Positions 1 through 6,706 of a DNA stretch of 11,729 nt are shown here, piece by piece. Source of the DNA: an uncultured Eubacteriales bacterium (GTDB lineage Bacteria > Bacillota > Clostridia > Lachnospirales > Lachnospiraceae); assembly GCA_900321145.1 (NCBI GenBank), contig ONVB01000080.1, forward strand, positions 1 through 11,729, in the 5' to 3' direction. Position 1 is the first letter of the stretch. Every line of letters starts with the position of its first letter. Position numbers and translations under genes: made by a program. The notes beneath the pieces were generated by a model that saw only the letters and a program-made list of their open reading frames with translations, ran no database searches and was not told where the DNA came from.

Positions 1-867
1 AGAAACCCGCTTCGTATAATAGATCTGTCGGAGTTCTTCAGCAGATGTACCTTTAAGCCGTTTATCGGCAAGACCGTAAGAGCCGTAAATGTACATGCAA
101 AGCTCTCCAAGGGCCAGCACGAGAAGATGCTCAAGTTCGCAACAGGCATAGGCATGGGCGGACTCGGTTACCTTGAGGTACTTGAGGACGGCTCCTACAA
201 GGGCCCGATCGACAAGTTCATCCCGGATGATATGAAGTCCGAGATTAAGGAGCTTGCCGGTCTTGAGATCGGAGATACCATCTTCTTCATAGCGGACAAC
301 GAGAAGAATGCCGCAAGCTATGCGGGCCAGATCAGACAGGAGCTTGGAATAAGGCTTGATCTTTTGGAGAAGAATGCTTACCGCTTCTGCTATATAAACG
401 ATTTCCCGATGTATGAGTACGATCCCGAGGAGAAGAAGATCGGATTTACCCATAATCCTTTCTCCATGCCGCAGGGAGGTCTTGAGGCCTTAAATGAAAA
501 GGATCCTCTCGACATACTCGCATATCAGTATGATATAGTCTGCAACGGTGTCGAGCTTTCGTCCGGCGCTGTCAGAAACCACGATATGAAGATCATGGAG
601 AAGGCCTTTGAGATAGCGGGCTACGACAAGGAGGTTCTCGAGGCCAAGTTCGGAGCGCTCTATAACGCCTTCCAGTTCGGAGCACCTCCACATGCAGGTA
701 TGGCACCGGGCGTGGATCGTATGATCATGCTTCATCGCAACGAGGAGAATATCCGTGAGGTCATCCCGTTCCCGATGAACGGAAACGGACAGGATCTGAT
801 GTGCGGCGCCCCCGGAGATGTAACCGAGCAGCAGCTTCGTGAGGTTCACATTAAAGTAAGAGCATAG
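1..867 (+). CDS. aspS: Aspartate--tRNA ligase (AspRS), C-terminal half, 5' truncated by window edge
   Basis: The frame is open from base 1, so the gene starts upstream; 288 residues are present of about 590-600 usual for bacterial AspRS. It charges tRNA with aspartate using ATP in the cytoplasm. The N-terminal OB-fold and class II motifs 1 and 2 are outside the window. What is visible is the end of the catalytic segment before the GAD insertion (NPLRIIDLSEFF), the GAD domain itself (about residues 20-120 of the fragment, containing GGLGYLEV and KGPIDKF), the return into the active site (INDFPMYEYDPEEKKIGFTH), and motif 3 (GMAPGVDRMIML). The tail FPMNGNGQDLMCGAPGDV resembles the FPMN-type AspRS subgroup rather than the FPKTQSAQDL type of E. 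coli AspRS; this comparison is from memory. Lying just upstream of gatCAB, it is plausibly a non-discriminating AspRS that also makes Asp-tRNA(Asn); this is inference. Confidence 0.95.
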   Translation, partial: RNPLRIIDLSEFFSRCTFKPFIGKTVRAVNVHAKLSKGQHEKMLKFATGIGMGGLGYLEVLEDGSYKGPIDKFIPDDMKSEIKELAGLEIGDTIFFIADNEKNAASYAGQIRQELGIRLDLLEKNAYRFCYINDFPMYEYDPEEKKIGFTHNPFSMPQGGLEALNEKDPLDILAYQYDIVCNGVELSSGAVRNHDMKIMEKAFEIAGYDKEVLEAKFGALYNAFQFGAPPHAGMAPGVDRMIMLHRNEENIREVIPFPMNGNGQDLMCGAPGDVTEQQLREVHIKVRA

Positions 868-983
868 TGTCATCCTTAAGATTCTTCGGGCATACGCCCT
901 CAGAATGACACGAAGACAGTGTCATCCTGAGCGAAGCGAAGGATCTTAAAAGAATTGTCGGACATACGCCCTGAGAATGACAC
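867..983. repeat. Two REP-like palindromic repeat copies in the aspS-gatC gap
   Basis: Two inverted-repeat copies lie in tandem. Copy 1 spans 867-911 and copy 2 spans 919-983; each begins GTGTCAT and ends ATGACAC. Copy 2 has the fullest unit, with CCTGAGCGAAGCGAAGGATC after the GTGTCAT start, and a reverse-complement unit closing it. Copy 1 has a shortened left arm and an internal GGGC/GCCC mini-hairpin (888-891 with 896-899). Copy 1 starts on the final G of the aspS TAG stop. Related units occur at 1303-1383 and 6706-6788. The unit resembles short palindromic repeats I recall from many bacterial genomes; no database check was possible. It could act as an mRNA-stabilising hairpin between aspS and gatC. 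Confidence 0.8.
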
Positions 984-1013
984 GATAGAATAAATGAAAG
1001 TGAGATAAGTCAT

Positions 1014-1298
1014 ATGGTGATCACAGACGAAACCATAGAATATGTTGGCATTCTTGCCAAGCTTGAGCTCTCTGACGAGGAAAAGGAACAGTCGAAGAAG
1101 GACTTGTCGGATATGCTTGATTATGTGGGCAAGCTCAACGAACTCGACACTGACGGCGTAGCTCCCATGTCGCACACCTTCCCCATCTCAAATGTGATGC
1201 GCGAGGATGTGGTCACAAACGGCGACGACAAGGAGAATATGCTTAAAAATGCACCCGAGAGCAACGAGGATGCATATATAGTTCCGAACACGTTCTAA
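1014..1298 (+). CDS. gatC: Asp-tRNA(Asn)/Glu-tRNA(Gln) amidotransferase subunit C
   Basis: A small 94-residue protein, the usual GatC length (about 95). GatC wraps around the GatA-GatB interface and stabilises the heterotrimer that converts Glu-tRNA(Gln) or Asp-tRNA(Asn) to the amide form. The N-terminal helix pattern (IEYVGILAKLELSDEE, residues 9-24), the central APMSHTFPISNVMREDVV (about 50-67) and the closing NAPESNEDAYIVPNTF are family hallmarks. ATG 1014 gives the correct N-terminus, but its ribosome site is weak (GTGAG at 1000-1004, about 9 nt away), in contrast to the strong sites of its neighbours. It sits 146 bp after aspS, a gap filled by palindromic repeats, and 111 bp before gatA, also filled by repeats. 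Confidence 0.94.
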   Translation: MVITDETIEYVGILAKLELSDEEKEQSKKDLSDMLDYVGKLNELDTDGVAPMSHTFPISNVMREDVVTNGDDKENMLKNAPESNEDAYIVPNTF

Positions 1299-1302
1299 GA
1301 TA

Positions 1303-1383
1303 AAAGATCCTTCGGACATTCGGCCTCAGGATTACACACCCTGTATGAGGTGTCATTCCGGGCGGAGCAACGTGAAGAGTCTT
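1303..1383. repeat. REP-like repeat pair in the gatC-gatA gap, units in reversed order
   Basis: A reverse-oriented unit (1303-1337: AAAGATCCTTCGG through GGATTACAC) is followed after 12 bp by a forward unit (1350-1383: GTGTCATTCCGGGCGGAGCA and then GAAGAGTCTT). This is the same unit as at 867-983, but in the opposite relative order (reverse, then forward), with more divergence. Alternating orientation with short spacers is the layout of classic REP/BIME elements. The forward unit supplies an in-frame GTG at 1350 that mimics an upstream gatA start. Confidence 0.7.
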
Positions 1384-1396
1384 ATCATGCAGAAAT

Positions 1397-1402
1397 AAGG
1401 AG
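1397..1402 (+). promoter_or_regulatory. Ribosome binding site fixing the gatA start
   Basis: AAGGAG lies 7 nt before ATG 1410. The GTG at 1350 has no such site and lies inside the repeat, so translation should begin at 1410. Confidence 0.8.
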
Positions 1403-1409
1403 AGTAGAC

Positions 1410-3011
1410 ATGCAAGACATTTTGTCACTTAGCGCGGTTCAGCTGGGCAAGAAGATCGCTGCCGGCGAGATCACTTCGGTTGAGGCGACCGGGGCGTATT
1501 TAGAGCGGATCGGCGCAGTGGATAAAGACATAAATGCATATATAACCGTTATGAAGGATGAGGCATTAAAGGCTGCCGAAGAGGCGGATAAGCTGATCGC
1601 GGAAAAGAAAGCTGCGGGAGAGGAATTAAGTCCGCTTGCCGGAGTTCCGATCGCGGTAAAGGATAATATGTGCATAGAGGGCGTGCTCACTACATGCGCG
1701 TCTCATATACTCGATAACTTCGTTCCGACCTACACGGCGACCGCGGTAAAAAAGCTTATCGATGCGGGTGCAGTGATCATCGGACGTACAAATATGGATG
1801 AGTTTGCCATGGGAAGTACCACAGAGACTTCCTACTTTGGCGCTACGAAGAACCCGCGTGACTTGACACGCGTTCCGGGCGGTTCCTCGGGCGGTTCGGC
1901 AGCGGCTGTCGCTGCCATGGAGTGCCCCGCCGCGCTTGGTTCGGACACAGGTGGTTCCATCCGTCAGCCCGCTTCTTTCTGCGGTGTGACCGGCATCAAG
2001 CCGACCTACGGAAGAGTATCGCGATACGGACTTATCGCCTACGGTTCTTCTTTGGATCAGATAGGCCCTCTCGGGAAGGATGTAACGGACTGCGCAACTA
2101 TCTTAGAGATCATATCGGGACACGATCCCAAGGATTCGACCTCGGCGGGAGCGGAGGCGACTCTTACGAGTCGCTTTGAACCGCTCAAAGCCGCGGGGCT
2201 CTCTGCAGCAGAGCTGCAGAGCAAAGCGGACGAGACTTCTTCACAGGATGAGAGAACAACCGATTATAAGTTCACCGAAGCCCTTGTCGATGACGTAAAG
2301 GGTATGAAGATAGGTATCCCGAGAGATTATTTCCTCGAGGGGATGAATGAGGATGTAAAGAAGGCAGTTTTGGATGCGGCTGAGGTCTTAAAGTCCAAGG
2401 GTGCCGAGGTTGAGGAATTCGACTTGGGCATGGTCGAGTATGCCATACCGGCATATTATGTGATCGCCTGCGCCGAGGCTTCATCCAACCTTGAGAGGTT
2501 CGATGGCGTTAAGTACGGCTACAGGACGAAGGATTACTTAGACCTTCACAATATGTACAAGAAGACCCGTTCCGAGGGCTTCGGTGCGGAGGTTAAGCGC
2601 CGTATCATGCTCGGTTCGTTTGTACTTTCGTCGGGTTATTATGATGCTTATTATGTGAAGGCTCTTCGTGTCAAGGCTTTGATCAAGAAGGCATTTGACG
2701 ATGCATTTGCAAAGTACGATGTCATCCTCGGACCGGTTGCCCCGACCACCGCTTTAAAGCTCGGCGAGTCCTTGAGCGATCCGATCCAGATGTATCTTGG
2801 CGATATATATACCGTGTCCGTGAACCTTGCCGGACTTCCGGGAATATCCGTTCCATGCGGTGAGGACAGTGAGGGACTTCCGATAGGCCTGCAGCTTCTC
2901 GGACAGACCTTTGACGAAAAGAAGATCATAAGGGCGGCATACAGCTATGAGCAGTACAGGCTCGCGAATATGAGCTTGAAATGCGACGATATAATCGGGA
3001 AGGAGGCTTAA
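1410..3011 (+). CDS. gatA: Asp-tRNA(Asn)/Glu-tRNA(Gln) amidotransferase subunit A (amidase), with internal insertion
   Basis: The glutaminase/amidase subunit, which releases ammonia from glutamine or asparagine and passes it to GatB. From ATG 1410 it is 533 residues, against about 485 usual. The amidase-signature triad is intact: Lys84 (VPIAVKDN), Ser159 (PGGSSGGSA) and Ser183 (TGGSIRQPASFCG), with the 75 and 24 residue spacings of the S. aureus enzyme (K79, S154, S178, as I recall). The C-terminal part (ILGPVAPTTA, LAGLPGISVPCG, PIGLQLLGQ) is typical. The excess length is mostly one insertion, about residues 247-284, between GHDPKDSTSA and DYKFTEALVDDVKGMKIGIP, where other GatA proteins have only a few residues. 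The DNA of that insertion is rich in inverted repeats. The end of the gene carries the gatB ribosome site. The start was chosen by its ribosome site and because the upstream residues derive from the intergenic repeat. Confidence 0.95.
   Translation: MQDILSLSAVQLGKKIAAGEITSVEATGAYLERIGAVDKDINAYITVMKDEALKAAEEADKLIAEKKAAGEELSPLAGVPIAVKDNMCIEGVLTTCASHILDNFVPTYTATAVKKLIDAGAVIIGRTNMDEFAMGSTTETSYFGATKNPRDLTRVPGGSSGGSAAAVAAMECPAALGSDTGGSIRQPASFCGVTGIKPTYGRVSRYGLIAYGSSLDQIGPLGKDVTDCATILEIISGHDPKDSTSAGAEATLTSRFEPLKAAGLSAAELQSKADETSSQDERTTDYKFTEALVDDVKGMKIGIPRDYFLEGMNEDVKKAVLDAAEVLKSKGAEVEEFDLGMVEYAIPAYYVIACAEASSNLERFDGVKYGYRTKDYLDLHNMYKKTRSEGFGAEVKRRIMLGSFVLSSGYYDAYYVKALRVKALIKKAFDDAFAKYDVILGPVAPTTALKLGESLSDPIQMYLGDIYTVSVNLAGLPGISVPCGEDSEGLPIGLQLLGQTFDEKKIIRAAYSYEQYRLANMSLKCDDIIGKEA
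2157..2228. repeat. Palindrome-rich in-frame insertion inside gatA
   Basis: Several perfect inverted repeats are packed into 72 bp: GCGACTC/GAGTCGC (2157-2163 with 2168-2174), GCTTTGA/TCAAAGC (2173-2179 with 2185-2191), CTCTGCAG/CTGCAGAG (2201-2208 with 2214-2221), and CGCTTTG/CAAAGCG (2172-2178 with 2222-2228). The last continues directly from the third stem, so alternative mutually exclusive folds exist. The stretch lies within the residues that other GatA proteins lack and keeps the reading frame. It resembles the behaviour of palindromic elements inserted in genes, such as the Rickettsia palindromic elements; sequence kinship to any known element is not shown. Confidence 0.65.
3000..3006 (+). 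promoter_or_regulatory. Ribosome binding site for gatB within the end of gatA
   Basis: AAGGAGG sits in the last codons of gatA, 10 nt before ATG 3017 and 16 nt before ATG 3023. This favours 3017 as the gatB start and suggests translational coupling to gatA termination at 3009-3011. Confidence 0.75.
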
Positions 3012-3016
3012 AGGTT

Positions 3017-4576
3017 ATGAGTATGGATTACGAAGTAATGATAGGCCTCGAGGTGCATGTTGAGTTAAATACAAAGACCAAGATATTCTGCGGCTGCTCT
3101 ACAGAGTTCGGCGGGGCGCCGAATACACACGTATGTCCGGTGTGCTCGGGTATGCCGGGTTCGCTTCCCGTGCTTAACAAAGAGGTTGTTAACAAGGCCA
3201 TCTCGGTAGGCCTTGCAACAAATTGTGACATAACAAGGAATTCGAAGTTTGACCGTAAGAATTATTTCTACCCGGACAACCCGCAGAATTACCAGATATC
3301 ACAGCTTTATTATCCGATCTGCCGTAACGGTCATGTGATAATAGAGGTTGATAATCCGGACGGAATAGATCCCGAGACCATGCATACGCTGTGGAAGGAT
3401 CCCGAGACCGACAGCAAGTGTGAGGAGATCACGGAATCGGAGAGGACCGAGAAGGGCAAGAAGCTTGCAACCTACAAGAAGGCTGTCCGCATCCATGAGA
3501 TACACATGGAGGAGGATGCGGGAAAGCTGGTACATGACGGCTTTACCGATGAAACCTGGGTTGACTTCAACCGCTCCGGTGTGCCTCTTATAGAGATAGT
3601 ATCCGAACCTGATATGCGCTCTGCCGAGGAGGTAGTAGCTTATCTTGAGAAGCTCAGGGAGACGGTTCAGTACCTTAACGCATCCGACTGCAAGTTAAAT
3701 GAAGGTTCGATGAGAGCCGATGTGAATCTTTCGATCAGGAAGAAGGGCTCGACAGAGTACGGAACAAGAACAGAGTCCAAGAACCTTAATTCCTTCAGAG
3801 CTATCAGTAGATGTATCGAGGCGGAGATCGAAAGACAGATCGAGATCATAGAGGACGGCGGGAAGGTGGTTCAGGAAACCCGCAGATGGGATGATGAGAA
3901 GGGCTATTCCTATCCGATGCGTTCGAAGGAGGATGCACAGGACTACAGATACTTCCCGGATCCGGATCTTGTTCCGCTCATGATCTCACAGGAGTGGATA
4001 GACAATATAAGGGATAATCGTCCGGAGCTTCGCGATGAGAAGAAGATACGTTATAAGGAAGAGTACGGTATCCCCGAGTATGATATAGATCTGATAACGG
4101 GAGAGAAGGCTTTGGCTGACCTCTTTGAGGGTGCTGTCGCCGAGGGAGCCGATCCGAAGAAGGCTTCCAACTGGCTTATGGTCGAGACCATGCGTCTTAT
4201 GAAGGAGCACAACCTTGATGCCGACCAGCTTAAGTTCTCGGGTTCAAACCTTGCGAAGCTTATCAAGCTGGTTGATTCAAAGGAGATAAATAATGCGGTA
4301 GCCAAGGAGGTCTTCGAGAAGGCAGTCTTCCTTGACAACCTCGATCCCGAGAAATATGTGGCAGACAATAACCTTTCGACAAAGGCTGATTCGGGCGAGC
4401 TCGAGGCAGTGGTAAAGAAGGCCATAGAGGCGAACCCGAAGGCGGTTGAGGATGTAAAGGCCGGCAAGGGCAAGGCAATCGGTGCCATAGTCGGATTTGT
4501 AATGAAGGAAATGAAGGGCAAGTGCGATCCGGCGGAAGCAAACCGTATGATCGCAGAACAGTTGAAGAATCTCTAA
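3017..4576 (+). CDS. gatB: Asp-tRNA(Asn)/Glu-tRNA(Gln) amidotransferase subunit B, with internal insertion
   Basis: The tRNA-binding kinase/transamidase subunit: it phosphorylates the misacylated Glu or Asp on tRNA and replaces it with the amide using ammonia from GatA. It has 519 residues from ATG 3017, against about 475 usual. The N-terminus YEVMIGLEVHVEL, the zinc-type cysteines (C25, C27, C40, C43 in FCGC and VCPVCSGMPGSLP), and the core IHEIHMEEDAGKLVHD and VDFNRSGVPLIEIVSEPDMRS are hallmark GatB. The C-terminal YqeY-like tail domain is present (KAIGAIVGFVMKEMKGKCDPAEANRMIAEQL). An insertion of about 44 residues (about 112-155) separates NGHVIIEV from RIHEIHMEEDAG, where typical GatB has a short link. 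It starts 5 bp after gatA stops. An upstream in-frame extension to 2981 overlaps gatA and is not supported. Confidence 0.95.
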   Translation: MSMDYEVMIGLEVHVELNTKTKIFCGCSTEFGGAPNTHVCPVCSGMPGSLPVLNKEVVNKAISVGLATNCDITRNSKFDRKNYFYPDNPQNYQISQLYYPICRNGHVIIEVDNPDGIDPETMHTLWKDPETDSKCEEITESERTEKGKKLATYKKAVRIHEIHMEEDAGKLVHDGFTDETWVDFNRSGVPLIEIVSEPDMRSAEEVVAYLEKLRETVQYLNASDCKLNEGSMRADVNLSIRKKGSTEYGTRTESKNLNSFRAISRCIEAEIERQIEIIEDGGKVVQETRRWDDEKGYSYPMRSKEDAQDYRYFPDPDLVPLMISQEWIDNIRDNRPELRDEKKIRYKEEYGIPEYDIDLITGEKALADLFEGAVAEGADPKKASNWLMVETMRLMKEHNLDADQLKFSGSNLAKLIKLVDSKEINNAVAKEVFEKAVFLDNLDPEKYVADNNLSTKADSGELEAVVKKAIEANPKAVEDVKAGKGKAIGAIVGFVMKEMKGKCDPAEANRMIAEQLKNL

Positions 4577-4594
4577 TATGAAATACGAAAACAC

Positions 4595-4600
4595 GGAGGA
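4595..4600 (+). promoter_or_regulatory. Ribosome binding site for rfbB
   Basis: GGAGGA lies 6 nt before ATG 4607 in the 30-bp gap after gatB. No terminator is visible in that gap, so read-through from gatB is likely. Confidence 0.7.
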
Positions 4601-4606
4601 ACGAAT

Positions 4607-5692
4607 ATGCGAACATATCTGGTAACCGGAGGCGCCGGATTCATCGGCTCAAATTATATCCATTATATGTTTAAGAAGTACGGCGACGAGATCCGCATCA
4701 TCAATGTGGATGCGCTCACCTATGCCGGCAACCTTGAGAACTTAAAGGATCTCGAGGATCGCGACAACTATACATTTGTTAAGGCTGATATCCGCGACAA
4801 GGAGGCTATCGCCAAGATATTTGCTGAAAATGATATTGACCGTGTGGTTCACTTTGCGGCTGAGTCCCATGTAGACCGCTCGATCAAGAATCCCGAGGTC
4901 TTTGTGGAGACAAATGTGCTCGGAACAGCCGTTATGCTCAACTGTGCAAAGGCTGCATGGGAGCTTGAAGACGGTACATTTAAGGAGGGAAAGAAGTTCC
5001 TCCATGTGTCTACCGATGAGGTATACGGCTCGCTCGACGACGATCCGAATGCTTACTTCTATGAGACCACACCTTACGATCCGCACAGCCCTTACTCGGC
5101 ATCCAAGGCTTCATCGGATATGCTCGTAAAGGCTTACATGGATACCTACAAGTTCCCTGCGAACATCACAAACTGCAGCAACAACTACGGTCCTTACCAG
5201 TTCCCGGAGAAGCTTATCCCGCTTATCATCAACAACGCTTTGCAAGGCAAGAAGCTTCCCGTATACGGTGACGGCAAGAATGTGCGCGACTGGCTCTATG
5301 TGGAGGATCACGCCAAGGCTATCGATATGGTCCAGGAGCAGGGCGAGCTTTTCGAGACCTACAACATAGGAGGTCACAACGAGAAGCAGAATATAGAGAT
5401 AATCCATATCATACTTGATACACTAAATGAGATGCTTCCGGACGACGATCCGAGGAAGGCCCATATCAACGAGGATCTTATCACCTATGTTGAGGACAGA
5501 AAGGGACATGACAGAAGATACGCCATAGCGCCGGACAAGATCAAGGCAGCAGTCGGCTGGTATCCCGAGACCATGTTCGCTGAGGGAATAAAGAAGACCA
5601 TCGCCTGGTTCTTCGAACACGAGGACTGGATGAAGAATGTAACCTCGGGCGACTATCAGAAGTATTACGACGATATGTATAAAAACAGATAA
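4607..5692 (+). CDS. rfbB: dTDP-glucose 4,6-dehydratase
   Basis: Second enzyme of dTDP-L-rhamnose synthesis: it converts dTDP-glucose to dTDP-4-keto-6-deoxyglucose using bound NAD. It is an extended short-chain dehydrogenase of 361 residues, a normal length. Visible marks are the NAD-binding TGGAGFIG (7-14), acidic Asp35 in NVDALTYAGN, HFAAESHVDRS (82-92), the active-site STDEVYG with Thr136, Asp137 and Glu138 (the dehydratase acid pair), and the catalytic YSASK with Tyr163 and Lys167. NNYGPYQFPEKLIPLII and DWLYVEDHA are RmlB-type substrate-site segments. It follows gatB by 30 bp with a good ribosome site and is followed, after a structured 144-bp gap, by rfbA. The usual partners rfbC and rfbD are not in this window, so they must lie elsewhere or the dTDP-sugar product differs from rhamnose. 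Confidence 0.96.
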   Translation: MRTYLVTGGAGFIGSNYIHYMFKKYGDEIRIINVDALTYAGNLENLKDLEDRDNYTFVKADIRDKEAIAKIFAENDIDRVVHFAAESHVDRSIKNPEVFVETNVLGTAVMLNCAKAAWELEDGTFKEGKKFLHVSTDEVYGSLDDDPNAYFYETTPYDPHSPYSASKASSDMLVKAYMDTYKFPANITNCSNNYGPYQFPEKLIPLIINNALQGKKLPVYGDGKNVRDWLYVEDHAKAIDMVQEQGELFETYNIGGHNEKQNIEIIHIILDTLNEMLPDDDPRKAHINEDLITYVEDRKGHDRRYAIAPDKIKAAVGWYPETMFAEGIKKTIAWFFEHEDWMKNVTSGDYQKYYDDMYKNR

Positions 5693-5703
5693 TTCTGTAA
5701 ACA

Positions 5704-5820
5704 GCAATTCAGCTTAGATAATAAAGTATATTCTCGGCGCGAGGAGCGTGTGTTTTGAGGGAGTATCGACCGAAAAACACATGTCCGGGAGCCGAGCCGG
5801 TAAAATGGGTGCTGAATTGC
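5704..5820. repeat. Nested inverted-repeat element between rfbB and rfbA
   Basis: Perfect 10-bp inverted ends, GCAATTCAGC (5704-5713) and GCTGAATTGC (5811-5820), enclose a second pair CTCGGC/GCCGAG (5733-5738 with 5791-5796). Inside that is an inner stem, CGTGTGTTTT with AAAACACATG (5747-5756 with 5774-5783, one G-U). The outermost arm ends 2 nt before the rfbA ribosome site. GTAAA occurs on both sides (5697-5701 and 5821-5825), a possible but imperfectly placed 5-bp target duplication. It could be a small MITE-like element or a structured leader; the sequence alone does not decide. Confidence 0.6.
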
Positions 5821-5822
5821 GT

Positions 5823-5830
5823 AAAGGAGG
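5823..5830 (+). promoter_or_regulatory. Strong ribosome binding site for rfbA
   Basis: AAAGGAGG lies 6 nt before ATG 5837, close to the consensus. It abuts the right arm of the 5704-5820 inverted repeat, so folding of that element could affect access to the site. Confidence 0.8.
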
Positions 5831-5836
5831 AGAAGT

Positions 5837-6706
5837 ATGAAGGGTATAATTCTTGCGGGCGGTTCGGGCACCAGACTCTATCCGCTTACCAAAGCAGTTT
5901 CAAAGCAGATCATGCCGGTATATGATAAACCGATGATCTACTATCCGCTTTCGACTCTTATGCTTGCGGGCATAAGAGAGGTGCTGATCATATCCACACC
6001 GAGAGATCTGCCTTGTTTTAAGGAGCTTTTCGGTGACGGAAGTCAGCTCGGCATGCGTTTTGAGTATGCCATACAGGAGGTCCCGAGAGGACTTGCCGAT
6101 GCATTTATAGTCGGAGAGAGCTTTATAGGCAGCGACAATGTGGCGCTGGTTTTGGGAGACAACATCTTCTACGGACAGAGCTTCTCGAAGGTGCTCAAGG
6201 CTGCGGCCGAGAGAGAGAAGGGTGCAACCATCTTTGGTTATTACGTGAAGGATCCGAGAGAGTACGGCGTGGTCGAGTTCGATGAGAACGGCAAGGCTCT
6301 TTCGATAGAGGAAAAGCCGGCCAATCCGAAGTCGAACTATGCGGTTCCCGGACTTTACTTCTATGATAATGATGTAGTTGAGATAGCAAAAAATGTTAAG
6401 CCTTCGGCCAGAGGTGAGATAGAGATAACAAGCGTGAACAACGAGTATCTCCGCCGCGGGGATCTTATGGTCGAGACTCTCGGAAGAGGCTTCGCATGGC
6501 TGGATACCGGTAATCACGATATGCTTCTCGACGCGGCGGATTTCGTGGCTGCTTTCCAGAAGAGACAGGGGCTTTATATCTCCTGCATAGAGGAGATAGC
6601 TTATAAGAGGGGCTTTATCAACAGAGAACAGCTTCTTGCTTTGGCAGAGCCGCTTATGAAGACAGCATACGGACAATACCTGGTGGATGTTGCAAACGGT
6701 TTATAA
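5837..6706 (+). CDS. rfbA: Glucose-1-phosphate thymidylyltransferase
   Basis: First enzyme of the dTDP-rhamnose pathway: dTTP plus glucose-1-phosphate gives dTDP-glucose and pyrophosphate. It has 289 residues, the normal RmlA length. The nucleotidyltransferase signature GIILAGGSGTRLYPLT (3-18) and the KQIMPVYDKPMIYYPLSTLMLAGI segment (from Lys23) form the nucleotide site. LVLGDNIFYG (about 104-113) carries the metal-binding Asp108, and SIEEKPANPKSNYAVPGLYFYDNDV and LGRGFAWLDTGNHD are typical sugar-site segments. Its product is the substrate of rfbB upstream. Gene order is rfbB then rfbA rather than the common rfbA-rfbC-rfbB-rfbD order of many operons. A repeat remnant follows its stop codon. 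Confidence 0.96.
   Translation: MKGIILAGGSGTRLYPLTKAVSKQIMPVYDKPMIYYPLSTLMLAGIREVLIISTPRDLPCFKELFGDGSQLGMRFEYAIQEVPRGLADAFIVGESFIGSDNVALVLGDNIFYGQSFSKVLKAAAEREKGATIFGYYVKDPREYGVVEFDENGKALSIEEKPANPKSNYAVPGLYFYDNDVVEIAKNVKPSARGEIEITSVNNEYLRRGDLMVETLGRGFAWLDTGNHDMLLDAADFVAAFQKRQGLYISCIEEIAYKRGFINREQLLALAEPLMKTAYGQYLVDVANGL

Noticed and set aside
867..1383. CRISPR array from the recurring short repeats
   Set aside because: Units alternate in orientation, vary in sequence and lack uniform unique spacers; they are REP-like palindromes.
1350..1409. N-terminal extension of gatA from GTG 1350
   Set aside because: It translates the intergenic repeat, lacks a ribosome site, and ATG 1410 has AAGGAG at 7 nt.
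2981..3016. N-terminal extension of gatB overlapping gatA
   Set aside because: The family N-terminus begins near YEVMIGLEVHVEL, and AAGGAGG at 3000-3006 fits ATG 3017.
4051..4521. 156-residue open frame on the (-) strand opposite gatB
   Set aside because: Serine/alanine/phenylalanine-rich translation typical of an antisense shadow; gatB is clear.
5900..6676. 258-residue open frame on the (-) strand opposite rfbA
   Set aside because: It is fully antisense to a strongly supported rfbA, has no recognisable domain, and long antisense frames arise from codon bias on the coding strand.
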